Assembly: GCA_030601885.1 (NCBI GenBank)
Contig: JAUWAU010000001.1
Location: forward strand, 351,800-415,799
Length of the DNA stretch: 64,000 nucleotides
Origin: Armatimonadota bacterium
GTDB lineage: Bacteria; Armatimonadota; Zipacnadia; JAUWAU01
Direction: 5' to 3'
How positions within the stretch are numbered: position 1 is the stretch's first letter; each line of letters begins with the position of its first letter. Below the pieces are notes generated by a model. The model did not search any database. It worked only from the letters and a program-made list of their open reading frames with translations, and had not been told where the DNA came from. A program made the translations under genes and the position numbers. Below, piece after piece: positions 52,801 to 61,402 of the stretch.

Positions 52801-53264
52801 GACGCGTGCGATCACTCAGCCATGACACACGGACAGACGAAGAGGGACGATATCGCGTCGATGGGCTCACACCTGGCTTTGTCACCGTGCGCATGTCCGC
52901 AAAGGCACTTGGCTACGCCAGACCGCCGGACAAGGGCACGTTGGTGGTGCCGGGCGTGGCAATCGAGACGGTGGATTTCGAGCTGTTCGTCGGCGGCGAG
53001 GTGAGCGGTGTGGTGAAAGGGCGGGATGGTGGGCGGCTCGCTGGCGAGTACCGCGTGACGATGGACATGGGGCCGGTCGGCCCCGGCATGGCCCGTGTTG
53101 CGCCGGATGGTACGTTCAAGGTGGAACTGATCCATCCCGGCACCTATGACATGTACCTCGAGCGCGTCGAAGCGGATGACTTCGAGCTCATCGCCAAGCG
53201 CGAGGGCATCACCGTCGCCGAAGGCCAGACGCTGCGCGGCATCGAGTTCATCATCGAGGAGTAG
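49821..53264 (+). CDS. Large secreted carboxypeptidase-regulatory-like repeat protein
   Basis: The 1147-residue protein (GTG 49821) has a signal peptide and about eleven CarboxypepD_reg/Cna-B-like modules, starting GEITGTVTDDRGEPIAGARL and ending GEVSGVVKGRDGGRLAGEYRV. It carries an extra module (TRVVGTVTDDTGNPVAGASVLL) absent from its neighbours. The C-terminal third matches the whole 48519-49760 protein. No sortase or PEP-CTERM anchor is visible. It is a secreted, flexible rod that could bind sugars or protein partners. It follows the previous paralogue by 60 bases. Confidence 0.85.
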   Translation: MRMMRGSMASRAAAVLCAAGCLLSAWSAPALGGEITGTVTDDRGEPIAGARLRLSGSSHQATAEADAVGGFTIPAVPPGRYRLETYAPDHHKSSRTVTVASDEPAQIDVELVAVSWISGKVLLGSGEPLCNAKVALYFSRTGDELLKHLTTGPDGNYRVRAPWPGLQDIVASAPGRGCVQVSGVRPKPGEELKGVNLVFDPQSGPLTRVVGTVTDDTGNPVAGASVLLDRSGRINVPTCRVVTDAEGGFAVCDLLPGSYHLHVSATGHDSYSLYPAGVTVRPGETVRHDVTLGRVCRVSGTITRVSGEPLGNAKVQMHFRTYHGWRSRTVTTKWDGKYMAECPEPCVADMVVKAPGYAGVERRGVVLVRGEERPGVNFAVDAVPATITGVVYEPDGTTPKVDAGVWLIVIDGPKWRRISGQYDLSAIMKGTKDLDSQFTQPHPRTEQDGTFVLEDIEAGTYRIVAHAPGYLPVASEPIVVGRSENVTGVSITLRRAAAIHGTLYDPDGQPVANQRIRCALRMEADAGDQSRSVTVNTDEQGRYCIPRLWPGRYDVQLRPYDAAPATRQVPVGEGQDVSGLDFWLREGNALEVLVIGADGAPAADASVSVSKQSMGDSDVTYSAKQSVDQEGRVRFEHLPEGTYRIFVKSWNAVPVSLVGLVRDSPDRVQEVRIALRRGAMIRGRVADEQGNAIHGAKVRAYRRVPSTRSRGAYTRAGGYIEPISDTEGRFVIRGAVAGNWLCSADAPGYLHGRATLEVGDDGEYSVEVTMRQAWSGTLRGQILMPDGVSPAAHTEFDVELLARDQQENIKSVRGTRIVTDTQGRFCLDVDRPVQGAKFFGENQTPATVEIGPSAAPTAYVTVRMPPQTGICGSVELVEAEIPPNGLYVFAVPPGEGAVLPDQRTWGPRPKGGFAKVMPGQKRWEILGVEPGDYALFSYGAGLAPSVPLAVSVVEGEMAEVAVDVTLPGAVAGRVLTAGGQPVAGAWVHVFTSGGRVRSLSHDTRTDEEGRYRVDGLTPGFVTVRMSAKALGYARPPDKGTLVVPGVAIETVDFELFVGGEVSGVVKGRDGGRLAGEYRVTMDMGPVGPGMARVAPDGTFKVELIHPGTYDMYLERVEADDFELIAKREGITVAEGQTLRGIEFIIEE

Positions 53265-53322
53265 TGGAGTGGGGCCGCAATACGCGCCGGAGAGGCGCAC
53301 GAGTGGCAGGCGGGAAGGAGAC

Positions 53323-56238
53323 GTGAGGAGGGTGTGCGTATCGAGGGCTTGGCGAGGCGCAGTGCATGCCGTGGCGGCGGCCTGTTTGCTCTTGTCGCCC
53401 GCGGCGGCAGCGCTCTGCGGCGAGATCACGGGCACGGTCAGGGACGACCGAGGCAGTCCGATCCTGGGGGCCCACGTATCGATCAGCGGAGACAAGCCTT
53501 TCCGCCCGGGAGTGTGGCGGCGCGAGGTGACAACGGACCGGTCGGGGGCATTCACGATCAGGGATGTGGCCCCGGGGGACTACGATCTCACGGCGGTGTG
53601 CACGGGCTACGGGAGCCAGCGTCGTGAGGTCACGATGGATGCTGACGGGCGTCTGCACCTTGACTTTCGCCTCATCCGCGCCTGCTGGCTGAGTGGCAAG
53701 ATTGTGCTGGCGCCTGGCGCCCGACCACGGGCCGCAAACATCACAATGCACTTCGTGCGACCGTCGGAGAGATGGAGCGTCGGCATCACAACAGGCTGGG
53801 ATGGGAGGTACAGAGTTGAGTGCGCCAGGCCGGGGCTGTACGATATCTTCCTGAGGATGCCGGGCTATGCCACTGTGGAGCGCCGTGCGGTGCGATTGCC
53901 GCCGGGCCAAGAGATCACTGAGGTCAACTTCATCCTGGATGCACGCCCCAGCACCATCGCCGGCGTCGTGTACCAGCCCGACGGCGAGATGCCAAAGGGC
54001 GGCGCGGCCGTCTGGGTCGCCATCGTCTCCCCGCCCCGCTGGTGGCCCAGCGGCAACCGACCCGCTTTGGGATCGGCCGAAGGTCGCAAGCCCTCCCTCC
54101 GTCGCGGCGCTCCACCCGCGCACACCATCACCGGACCAGACGGGACCTTCGAGATCACCGACGTCCCCGAAGGCACCTACCGCGTCTATGCCCACGCGCC
54201 CGGCTATATGGTCTCCCCCGCCGCCGACGAGATCACGGTCGGCCGCTCTGACAGCCCCACTGGCACGAAGGTGACCCTCAAACTCGGCGGCACCATCCGC
54301 GGCACCGTCTACGACCGCGAAGGCCGTCCGCTGACCAACGCCCAGCTCTCCGGCGAGCGAATGGCGACGTTCCGTGGCCTCATCGGTCACTCGGGCGTAG
54401 GCATCACGACCGACGAGCACGGCCGCTACGCCATGGATAACCTCGTCCCTGCGCGATACGAGTTCGAGCTGAAGCGCGACGACGGCGCCCGCGCCGAGGC
54501 AGTCGTCGAGCTGCACGAGGCCCAGCTCGTCACCGGCCTCGACTTTCGCTTCACACTCGGCGCCACCCTCACCGTGCTCGTCATCGGCCCCGGCGGCAAG
54601 CCTCTGACTGACGCCGAAGTTCGCTGCTACGAAGACCGTGGCCCTGGGCGGTCGCCACAGCGCTCTCCGATACGACAACCGGACCACGAGGGCCTCGTGC
54701 ACTTTGAGAACATTACCGCCGGCACGCACTATGTCGCTGCCAAATCCCCGAGCGCGGCAGCCGCATGGAGCGACGCGATCGTTGTGGCGCCTGAGCAGGG
54801 CCCCATCCGGCTGCGCATGGAACTGAAAGAGGGCGCCACCATCAGGGGCCGCGTCCTGAGCGACCTGGGCCAGCCGGTCGCGGGAGCGGAGGTAAGCGTT
54901 GCTTGCTCAAGACGCTGGGCAGGCCCGACCACGTCGTATTGGGAGAGGCGTTCCCTCATCACGGATGCTGACGGCGCCTTCGTTGTGGCCCACGCTGCTA
55001 TAGGTCGCTGGCGACTGACGGCAGCCGCGCCGTCAGTGGCGACTGAGACCGTTCGCCTCGACGTAGTCGATGAAGGCCAGTACGACGCCGAGATCGTGGT
55101 CCCGCGGGCCTGGTCCGGCACGCTCGAAGGCGAGATTCTCATGCCGGACGGAAAAACGCCGGTGGCCAGTACGCGCTTCACTGTGCACTTGCTCGCGCGC
55201 GGCCGGGAGGGGGAGTCGTGGATCGGCGTCGAGAACATCAAGACGAACACCGACGGCCGATTCTCCCTCGTCGTCAAGCGCGGCATCCACGAGGCCAAGT
55301 TCGTCGCCAAGGATCTCACTCCCAGGACCGTGCGCATCCAGCCATCGGGCCGTGAGACCGTGTCGGTCACCGTCCGCCTGCCGCCGGAGACCGGCGTTCG
55401 TGGTCGCGTGGCGCTGCCAGGGCAACGGGCCCCCCGCCAGCCTTTCTACGTCGTCGCCACCCGGCCAGGCCAGTACGCCCCGCTCCCCGAGGCTCGCAGT
55501 CATTACGTCTCGCCTCATCGTGGGTCCGCTAAGGTGATTCCCGGGCAGAGGGAGTGGCAGATTGTGGGCCTGGAGCCGGGCGAGTACGACATATTCACGT
55601 ACGCAAAGGGGCTGGCGCCATCGGTGCCATCCCGTGTATTCGTCACCGAGGGCGAGATGGCCGAGACGGTGGTGGAGATTCCGCCGCCACCCGGCGCCAT
55701 CGCCGGCCGCGTGGTGACCGGTGACGGCGAGCCGTTGCCCGGCGTACCGGTCCACTTCAAACCAAGCGGCGGCCTCGTGACGTTCCATTCACCGCCGCGG
55801 ACACTGACCGACGAGCAGGGACGATACCGCTGCGATTGCCTCACGCCGGGCCCCGTGATCGTCGAGATCCACGCCTCACGGTATGGCTATGCTACGCCGC
55901 CGGAGCAGGTCACCTTGGTCGTACCGGGCGAGACCATCGAAAACGTTGACTTCGAGCTGTTTCTGGGCGGTCAGGTCAGTGGCATCGTCAAGCGACGCGA
56001 CGGCCAGCGGCTCACCGGCGAGTATCGCGTGGACCTGGACATGGGCCCTGTGCCCCATCGCACCACCCAGGTGTCTGCCGACGGCACCTTCAAGTTCGAC
56101 CGCGTCTATCCCGGCGTGTATGACCTCTATCTCGAGCGATGGGCCGGGGACGACTTCGAGCTCGTCGCCGGGCGGGAGGGCATCGTGGTGGCTGAAGCCC
56201 AGACGCTGGGCGGGATCGAGCTTGTGATCGATGAGTAG
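53323..56238 (+). CDS. Large secreted carboxypeptidase-regulatory-like repeat protein
   Basis: The GTG at 53323 gives 971 residues with a signal peptide (VHAVAAACLLLSPAAAALC). GTG 53332 is an alternative because the Shine-Dalgarno spacing of the first is short. It has about ten beta modules, beginning GEITGTVRDDRGSPILGAHV and ending GQVSGIVKRRDGQRLTGEYRV. It is closely paralogous to the genes on both sides and separated from the upstream one by 58 bases. No active-site residues are recognised. The function is presumably extracellular and structural. Confidence 0.85.
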   Translation: MRRVCVSRAWRGAVHAVAAACLLLSPAAAALCGEITGTVRDDRGSPILGAHVSISGDKPFRPGVWRREVTTDRSGAFTIRDVAPGDYDLTAVCTGYGSQRREVTMDADGRLHLDFRLIRACWLSGKIVLAPGARPRAANITMHFVRPSERWSVGITTGWDGRYRVECARPGLYDIFLRMPGYATVERRAVRLPPGQEITEVNFILDARPSTIAGVVYQPDGEMPKGGAAVWVAIVSPPRWWPSGNRPALGSAEGRKPSLRRGAPPAHTITGPDGTFEITDVPEGTYRVYAHAPGYMVSPAADEITVGRSDSPTGTKVTLKLGGTIRGTVYDREGRPLTNAQLSGERMATFRGLIGHSGVGITTDEHGRYAMDNLVPARYEFELKRDDGARAEAVVELHEAQLVTGLDFRFTLGATLTVLVIGPGGKPLTDAEVRCYEDRGPGRSPQRSPIRQPDHEGLVHFENITAGTHYVAAKSPSAAAAWSDAIVVAPEQGPIRLRMELKEGATIRGRVLSDLGQPVAGAEVSVACSRRWAGPTTSYWERRSLITDADGAFVVAHAAIGRWRLTAAAPSVATETVRLDVVDEGQYDAEIVVPRAWSGTLEGEILMPDGKTPVASTRFTVHLLARGREGESWIGVENIKTNTDGRFSLVVKRGIHEAKFVAKDLTPRTVRIQPSGRETVSVTVRLPPETGVRGRVALPGQRAPRQPFYVVATRPGQYAPLPEARSHYVSPHRGSAKVIPGQREWQIVGLEPGEYDIFTYAKGLAPSVPSRVFVTEGEMAETVVEIPPPPGAIAGRVVTGDGEPLPGVPVHFKPSGGLVTFHSPPRTLTDEQGRYRCDCLTPGPVIVEIHASRYGYATPPEQVTLVVPGETIENVDFELFLGGQVSGIVKRRDGQRLTGEYRVDLDMGPVPHRTTQVSADGTFKFDRVYPGVYDLYLERWAGDDFELVAGREGIVVAEAQTLGGIELVIDE

Positions 56239-56405
56239 TCGGCACATCGGCCTTGCGTCGCTGGCATTCGGGACCCGGGAGCCGCGCTGGCGCGAGCCCT
56301 CGGACCCAGCGCCCGCCCGAGGCCGCCCCAACCACAGCAGGTAGGAGCGAGGCGATTCGCGACGAACAATACGATTGGTAGAGTCGGGAAAAAGAGGTGA
56401 GGACG

Positions 56406-59303
56406 ATGGGAAAATCGAGCGCCTGGAGAGCGGCAGCACATACCGTGGCTGCGGCTGCTGTGCTCTTGTGGTGCCTGTGCCCAGCATTCAGTGGTGACGT
56501 GATGATCACCGTCACGGACGATCTCGGCAGGCCGATTGGCGGCGCCCGTGTCATGCTATGGGGAGAGCGCGGCGCGCCCCGGCTGCGCCCTGGCGACGCC
56601 AAGACCGACGCGGAGGGGAAGCTCACGCTCTCCGACCTCGCGCCTGGCGCATACAACCTCGACGTCTTCGCCCAGGGGCATGCCAGCGACCATCGCGACA
56701 TCACCGTGCAGGCCGACGCGCCGCTTCGCCTCGATGTGAGCCTGCCACGGGGCTGCCGCGTAAGCGGTCGGGTAACGCTGGCCGCGGGCGAGCCGCTGGC
56801 AAATGCGGATGTGATGGTGCGCTTCGTGCGACCGCTCCACTCCTCGGGGCGCGGGACACGGACCGGGCCGGATGGCACGTACACAGTGGTGTGTCGCGAG
56901 CCCGGGCTTCACGACGTGGTGCTCAAGGCGCCCGGCTATGCCAAGGTCGAGCGCGGAGACGTCGAGCTGACGGTTGGCGGCGAGGTCACCGACGTCAATT
57001 TCGTCCTGGATGCCCCGGCCGGGAGCATCGCGGGCGTCGTGTACGAGCCCGACGGGCAGACGCCGAAGGCGGACGCCGTGGTGTGGCTGGAGGCCGCCAG
57101 GCACCTGCAGTGGTTGGATCGTGGCAGATTCTCCGACTTTGCAATCGTCAGAGAGGACGCCTTCGACAGGGACAGGCATTTCGGGCCTACCCGGCCCCGA
57201 ACCGGGCGGAACGGGAGTTTCGTAGTGAGCGACCTCGCGGCAGGCACGTACATCCTCTACGCCTACGTCCGGGGCTACACGCGCGCGACCGCCGAGGAAG
57301 CCGTCGTCGCGGGCCGCTCCGAGAACGTGACCGGCGTCAAGATCGTCCTCAAGGCGGGCGCCTCCGTTAGCGGGATCGTATACGGCACGAACGGGCAGCC
57401 ACTTGCCAATGCTCGGCTCGAGGTCCGCATCAGGGCGCGGCGGGACAACAGCAGCTACAGCACAAACGTGACCATCACCACGGACGAGCACGGGCGCTAC
57501 TGGCTCGGCTCGCTCCCGGCTGCCCACTACGAACTGGAGATAGAGCTCGACGACGAGGCCCGGTCGGTTCGCCAGGTGGAGCTGGGCGAGGCCGAAGCCG
57601 TCACCGAATTCGATTTTCGCCACACTGATGGCCACACGCTGACCGTTCTCATCGTTGCCCCCGATGGCCAGCCCGTCACCGACGCCCAAGCTCGGCTCTG
57701 GAAGCAGACGAGCGCAGGTGGCTATTCGAGCCGTCGCTCCCGTCAGACAGCGGCCCCGGACGGGCGGGTACACTTCGATGGGCTTCTCGACGGCACCTAT
57801 TGGGTAGTAGTCACGTCGCCGGCGGCTGCCGCAGAGCGCCTGGGCCCGGTCACAGTGCAGACGGGGGAGCCCGTTCCGGAGCTCCGTCTCCCGCTAAAGC
57901 AGGGCGCAACCATCAACGGTCGCGTCGTGGACGAGCGGGCGAGTCCGATCCCCGGAGCAAAGGTAGAGAGCCGTTGTTACAAGGCAACACCGGGCCCACG
58001 CATGAGCTCGGAGACTCGGACTACCCTCACGAGCGACGCCGAGGGGCGCTTCGTCGTGCCACACGCAGCACCGGGGCGCTGGAGCTTCGACGCCAAGGCG
58101 CCGCGCCATGTCGCAGCGAGCGCTCGCGTCGAAGTGGGAGACGAAGGCGAGTACGAAGCCAACATCGTCATGCCGCGGGCCTGGTCAGGCACGCTCGAAG
58201 GTCGAATCCTCGTGCCCGACGGTCAGACGCCGGTGGCCAACACGCCCTTCAGCGTGGCACTACTCACTCGCCGTGAGGGCAGGGAGCGGACGGTCCGCAC
58301 GGAGAGCATTACCACCGACGCCGACGGCCTATTCTCGGTCTCGGTGCGGACGGGAATTCAGGGGGCGAAGTTCATTGCCGAAGGTCTGACGCCAACGACC
58401 GTCGAGATCCAGCCGTCGGAACGCGAGACCGTGTCCCTCAGTGTCCGGCTGTCACCACCGAGCGGAATGCGCGGGGTAGTGGAGCTGGCCGGGGCGACGA
58501 TCCCGCCCGAGGGTCTCTACGTGCTGGCCGTACCCCCAGGGCGGACCGCCGTTCTGCCGGATGAGCGGCCGCAGGCACCAAAGGCGGATCAGGGGCTTGC
58601 GAAGGTCATGCCGGGGCAGACGGAGTGGCAGATTGTGGGCCTGGAGCCGGGCGACTACGAGGTGTTCACGTACGCGCCGGGATTGGCCCCGTCGGTGGCG
58701 TGGCCTGTGACGATCGCCGAGGGGGAGATGGCCGAGGCCGTCGTGGACATCGCCCTCCCGGGCGCCATCGCTGGTCGGCTCCTGACGGCGCAGGGCGAGC
58801 CGCTCGAGGGCATCTCGGTGAGAGCCAAGACGAGCGGCGGCCACGTCCTGGGCGTTTCATCGTACGTGAAGACAGACGCAGAGGGGCGCTACCGCCTCGA
58901 GGGACTCACCCCGGGGTTCGTCACCGTAGCCGTTTCCCCCCGATCCCATGGGTATGCGACGCCCCCAGAGCAAGCCACTCTGGTCGTGCCGGGCGAGACG
59001 ATAGACAACGTTGACTTCGAGCTGTTCGTCGGCGGCGAGGTGCGCGGCGTCGTCAAGCGCCGGGATGGCAAGCCGCTGACGCGCCAGTACCGCGTGGAGC
59101 TGGACATGGGGCCGGTGCCGCACCGCAAGGTGTACGTGGCGGCGGATGGGACGTTCAAGTTCGAGCGCGTCCACCCTGGCTCCTATGATCTCTACCTCGA
59201 GCCGCGCGACCTCACCGACTTCGAGCTCATCGCCAAGCGCGAGGGCATCACCGTCGCCGAGGGGCAGACGCTGCAGGGGATTGAGTTCGTTCTGGAGGAA
59301 TAA
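56406..59303 (+). CDS. Large secreted carboxypeptidase-regulatory-like repeat protein
   Basis: I prefer the ATG at 56406 (AGAGGTGAGGA upstream, 965 residues); a GTG at 56397 is possible. A signal peptide is followed by about ten modules, including CRVSGRVTLAAGEPLANADVMV and WSGTLEGRILVPDGQTPVA. The ending FERVHPGSYDLYLEPRD and GIEFVLEE matches its paralogues. It is the fourth in the row. The gap before it is 167 bases, the longest in the group, and holds no gene. Confidence 0.85.
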   Translation: MGKSSAWRAAAHTVAAAAVLLWCLCPAFSGDVMITVTDDLGRPIGGARVMLWGERGAPRLRPGDAKTDAEGKLTLSDLAPGAYNLDVFAQGHASDHRDITVQADAPLRLDVSLPRGCRVSGRVTLAAGEPLANADVMVRFVRPLHSSGRGTRTGPDGTYTVVCREPGLHDVVLKAPGYAKVERGDVELTVGGEVTDVNFVLDAPAGSIAGVVYEPDGQTPKADAVVWLEAARHLQWLDRGRFSDFAIVREDAFDRDRHFGPTRPRTGRNGSFVVSDLAAGTYILYAYVRGYTRATAEEAVVAGRSENVTGVKIVLKAGASVSGIVYGTNGQPLANARLEVRIRARRDNSSYSTNVTITTDEHGRYWLGSLPAAHYELEIELDDEARSVRQVELGEAEAVTEFDFRHTDGHTLTVLIVAPDGQPVTDAQARLWKQTSAGGYSSRRSRQTAAPDGRVHFDGLLDGTYWVVVTSPAAAAERLGPVTVQTGEPVPELRLPLKQGATINGRVVDERASPIPGAKVESRCYKATPGPRMSSETRTTLTSDAEGRFVVPHAAPGRWSFDAKAPRHVAASARVEVGDEGEYEANIVMPRAWSGTLEGRILVPDGQTPVANTPFSVALLTRREGRERTVRTESITTDADGLFSVSVRTGIQGAKFIAEGLTPTTVEIQPSERETVSLSVRLSPPSGMRGVVELAGATIPPEGLYVLAVPPGRTAVLPDERPQAPKADQGLAKVMPGQTEWQIVGLEPGDYEVFTYAPGLAPSVAWPVTIAEGEMAEAVVDIALPGAIAGRLLTAQGEPLEGISVRAKTSGGHVLGVSSYVKTDAEGRYRLEGLTPGFVTVAVSPRSHGYATPPEQATLVVPGETIDNVDFELFVGGEVRGVVKRRDGKPLTRQYRVELDMGPVPHRKVYVAADGTFKFERVHPGSYDLYLEPRDLTDFELIAKREGITVAEGQTLQGIEFVLEE

Positions 59304-59344
59304 CAGGGGTCGGGCCTCGTTGAGGCGAACTTCGCCGCGGCTCA

Positions 59345-61339
59345 ATGAGCACGCGGGCTGTTTCATCCCACCATCAGAACGAGCGCCTTGAGCAGAGCCA
59401 GGATGCCGACGGGAGAAAGCGTCGCGGCGCCCTCGCGCCCCGCGCCCTGGTCATCGGCCTCCTCTGCGCCGCGTTGCTCTGCGCCGTGACGCCGTACACC
59501 GACGTCTTCCTCATGGGCTCCGAGCTCGTCGGCTGCCACTTCCCGCTCGGGGCCATGTGCCTGCTGTTCATCGTCGCGCTCGTCGCGCGCTTCATCGGCC
59601 GCCTGCGTAATGGACCCAGCCCTCTTTCGCCGCAGGACCTGGCCTTCGTCTTCTGCATCATGCTCGTGGCCGCCGGCCTGCCCACGTGGGGACTGATGTG
59701 CTACATGCTGCCGGCGATGACCTGCTGGAGCTACTACGCCACGCCCGAGAATCGCTGGGAGGCGATTTACCACAAATACCTGCCCGACTGGTTCGTCCCC
59801 AAGGACGCGTCGGTCATCACGCAGTTCTACGAGGGTGGCGCGGCGGGCGGGCGGGTGCCCTGGGACGCATGGGTGGGACCGCTCATCCTCTGGCTCGCCT
59901 TCGCGCTCGTGCTGTATGCCGTCATGCTGTGTGTGGCAACAGTGGTGCGGAAGCAGTGGATCGAGCGGGAGCACCTCACGTTCCCCATCGTCGAGCTACC
60001 CGTCGGGATCATCACCGGACGCGAGCGGGCCAGTGGCTCACCGTTGCTGCGCAACTGGGCGCTGTGGATCGGCGCGGGCATCCCCGGACTGGTCCACTCC
60101 CTCAACAGCCTGCACGTGTACTGGCCCCACCTCCCGCAATGGCAGATTCACCAGCAAACGTTCCCGCAGAACCCGTTGCCCCGGCCGTGGCAGTACTTTC
60201 GCCTTCGGTGGTCAATCTTCTTCAGCGTCATCGGCTTCGGCTATTTCCTCACCACCGACGTCAGCTTCGGCCTGTGGTTCTTCTACATCTTCGACCGTAT
60301 CCAGTGTACCGTTGCCGAGGCTTTAGGCGTGTACCCGCAGTACAAGCGGGTAACCGAGGCGCAGTACATCGGTGCATTCCTGGCCGTCGTCGGCATCGGG
60401 GTCTGGGTTGCCCGCGGCCAACTGCGGGCGATGATGAGCGCGGTCTTGGGCCCCTCGGACTCCGCCGACGACCGGGACGATCCCCTGCCGTGGCGCGTGG
60501 CCATGATGGGGCTCGTTGTCTGCTGTGTTCTGTTCGTTCTGCTGGCCATGACGGCCGGGGTGCGGCTGCCGATAGCCCTGTTCGTCTACGTCTGGTTCCT
60601 CATTATCTGCTGGGGCATGGCCCGCATCGTCTCCGAGACCGGCCTGCTGTTCGCCAAGGCGACGCAGATGATGCCGACCAAGACGCTCGATCCGCTCCTC
60701 GGCACCAAGCGACTCACGGGGCCCGATGTGGCGATCACGTACTCGCTGCAGTACGTCCACATGTACGATCTGAAATCGTTCCTCATGCCGGCGATTACGC
60801 ATTCGCTCAAGATCGGGCACGAGACCAATCTGGTGACGCGCCACCTGACCGGTGCCATGGTGGCCGGAATACTGCTCGGCATCGGCGTCTCCCTGTACTC
60901 CACCATGAGGCTGATCTACGCCAAGGGCGCCCTGGCGCTCAGCCCCTGGTTCTTCCAGCGCGGCCCGAGTTGGCACTTCGGCGTGATCGCCACTCTGCTG
61001 AGCAACAGGACTCCCACGGACTTCGGCCGCCTCGGAGCCTTGGCCGCCGGCGCCGCGTTCACTCTGATGCTGGCGCTCATGCGGCACCGCTTTCTGTGGT
61101 GGCCGTTCCATCCCATCGGCTACGTGCTGGCGTACTCCTCCGAGACGCGCCGGGCGTGGTTCCCCTTCTTCGTGGGGTGGCTCTGCAAGGTGCTCATCAC
61201 CCGCTACGGCTCGGGCCGGGCCTATCAGAGCCTGCGGCCGCTCTTCCTGGGGCTGGTGCTGGGGGAGTACCTCGTCTGCGCTTTTTGGCTCATCATCGCC
61301 GCCGCCACGGGCACTTTCGGGCATAAGATCTTTCCGTGA
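59345..61339 (+). CDS. DUF6785/OPT-like polytopic membrane protein
   Basis: This 664-residue protein has about fourteen membrane helices, with few charged residues outside loops. The sequence includes VRKQWIEREHLTFPIVELPVG and the late GMARIVSETGLLFAKATQMMP segment, which match the DUF6785/DUF6784 group. That group is predicted to resemble oligopeptide transporters and occurs widely in Planctomycetota-like and Armatimonadota genomes. It probably moves a peptide or small metabolite across the inner membrane. It follows the carboxypeptidase-regulatory-like genes with a 41-base gap, so co-transcription is likely. Substrate is unknown. Confidence 0.8.
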   Translation: MSTRAVSSHHQNERLEQSQDADGRKRRGALAPRALVIGLLCAALLCAVTPYTDVFLMGSELVGCHFPLGAMCLLFIVALVARFIGRLRNGPSPLSPQDLAFVFCIMLVAAGLPTWGLMCYMLPAMTCWSYYATPENRWEAIYHKYLPDWFVPKDASVITQFYEGGAAGGRVPWDAWVGPLILWLAFALVLYAVMLCVATVVRKQWIEREHLTFPIVELPVGIITGRERASGSPLLRNWALWIGAGIPGLVHSLNSLHVYWPHLPQWQIHQQTFPQNPLPRPWQYFRLRWSIFFSVIGFGYFLTTDVSFGLWFFYIFDRIQCTVAEALGVYPQYKRVTEAQYIGAFLAVVGIGVWVARGQLRAMMSAVLGPSDSADDRDDPLPWRVAMMGLVVCCVLFVLLAMTAGVRLPIALFVYVWFLIICWGMARIVSETGLLFAKATQMMPTKTLDPLLGTKRLTGPDVAITYSLQYVHMYDLKSFLMPAITHSLKIGHETNLVTRHLTGAMVAGILLGIGVSLYSTMRLIYAKGALALSPWFFQRGPSWHFGVIATLLSNRTPTDFGRLGALAAGAAFTLMLALMRHRFLWWPFHPIGYVLAYSSETRRAWFPFFVGWLCKVLITRYGSGRAYQSLRPLFLGLVLGEYLVCAFWLIIAAATGTFGHKIFP

Positions 61340-61402
61340 TGGGGACCCCGACGTAGAAAACCCACCCTCTCAAGCGTCCTTAAGGTGGAGGAGCAGCCGG
61401 AC

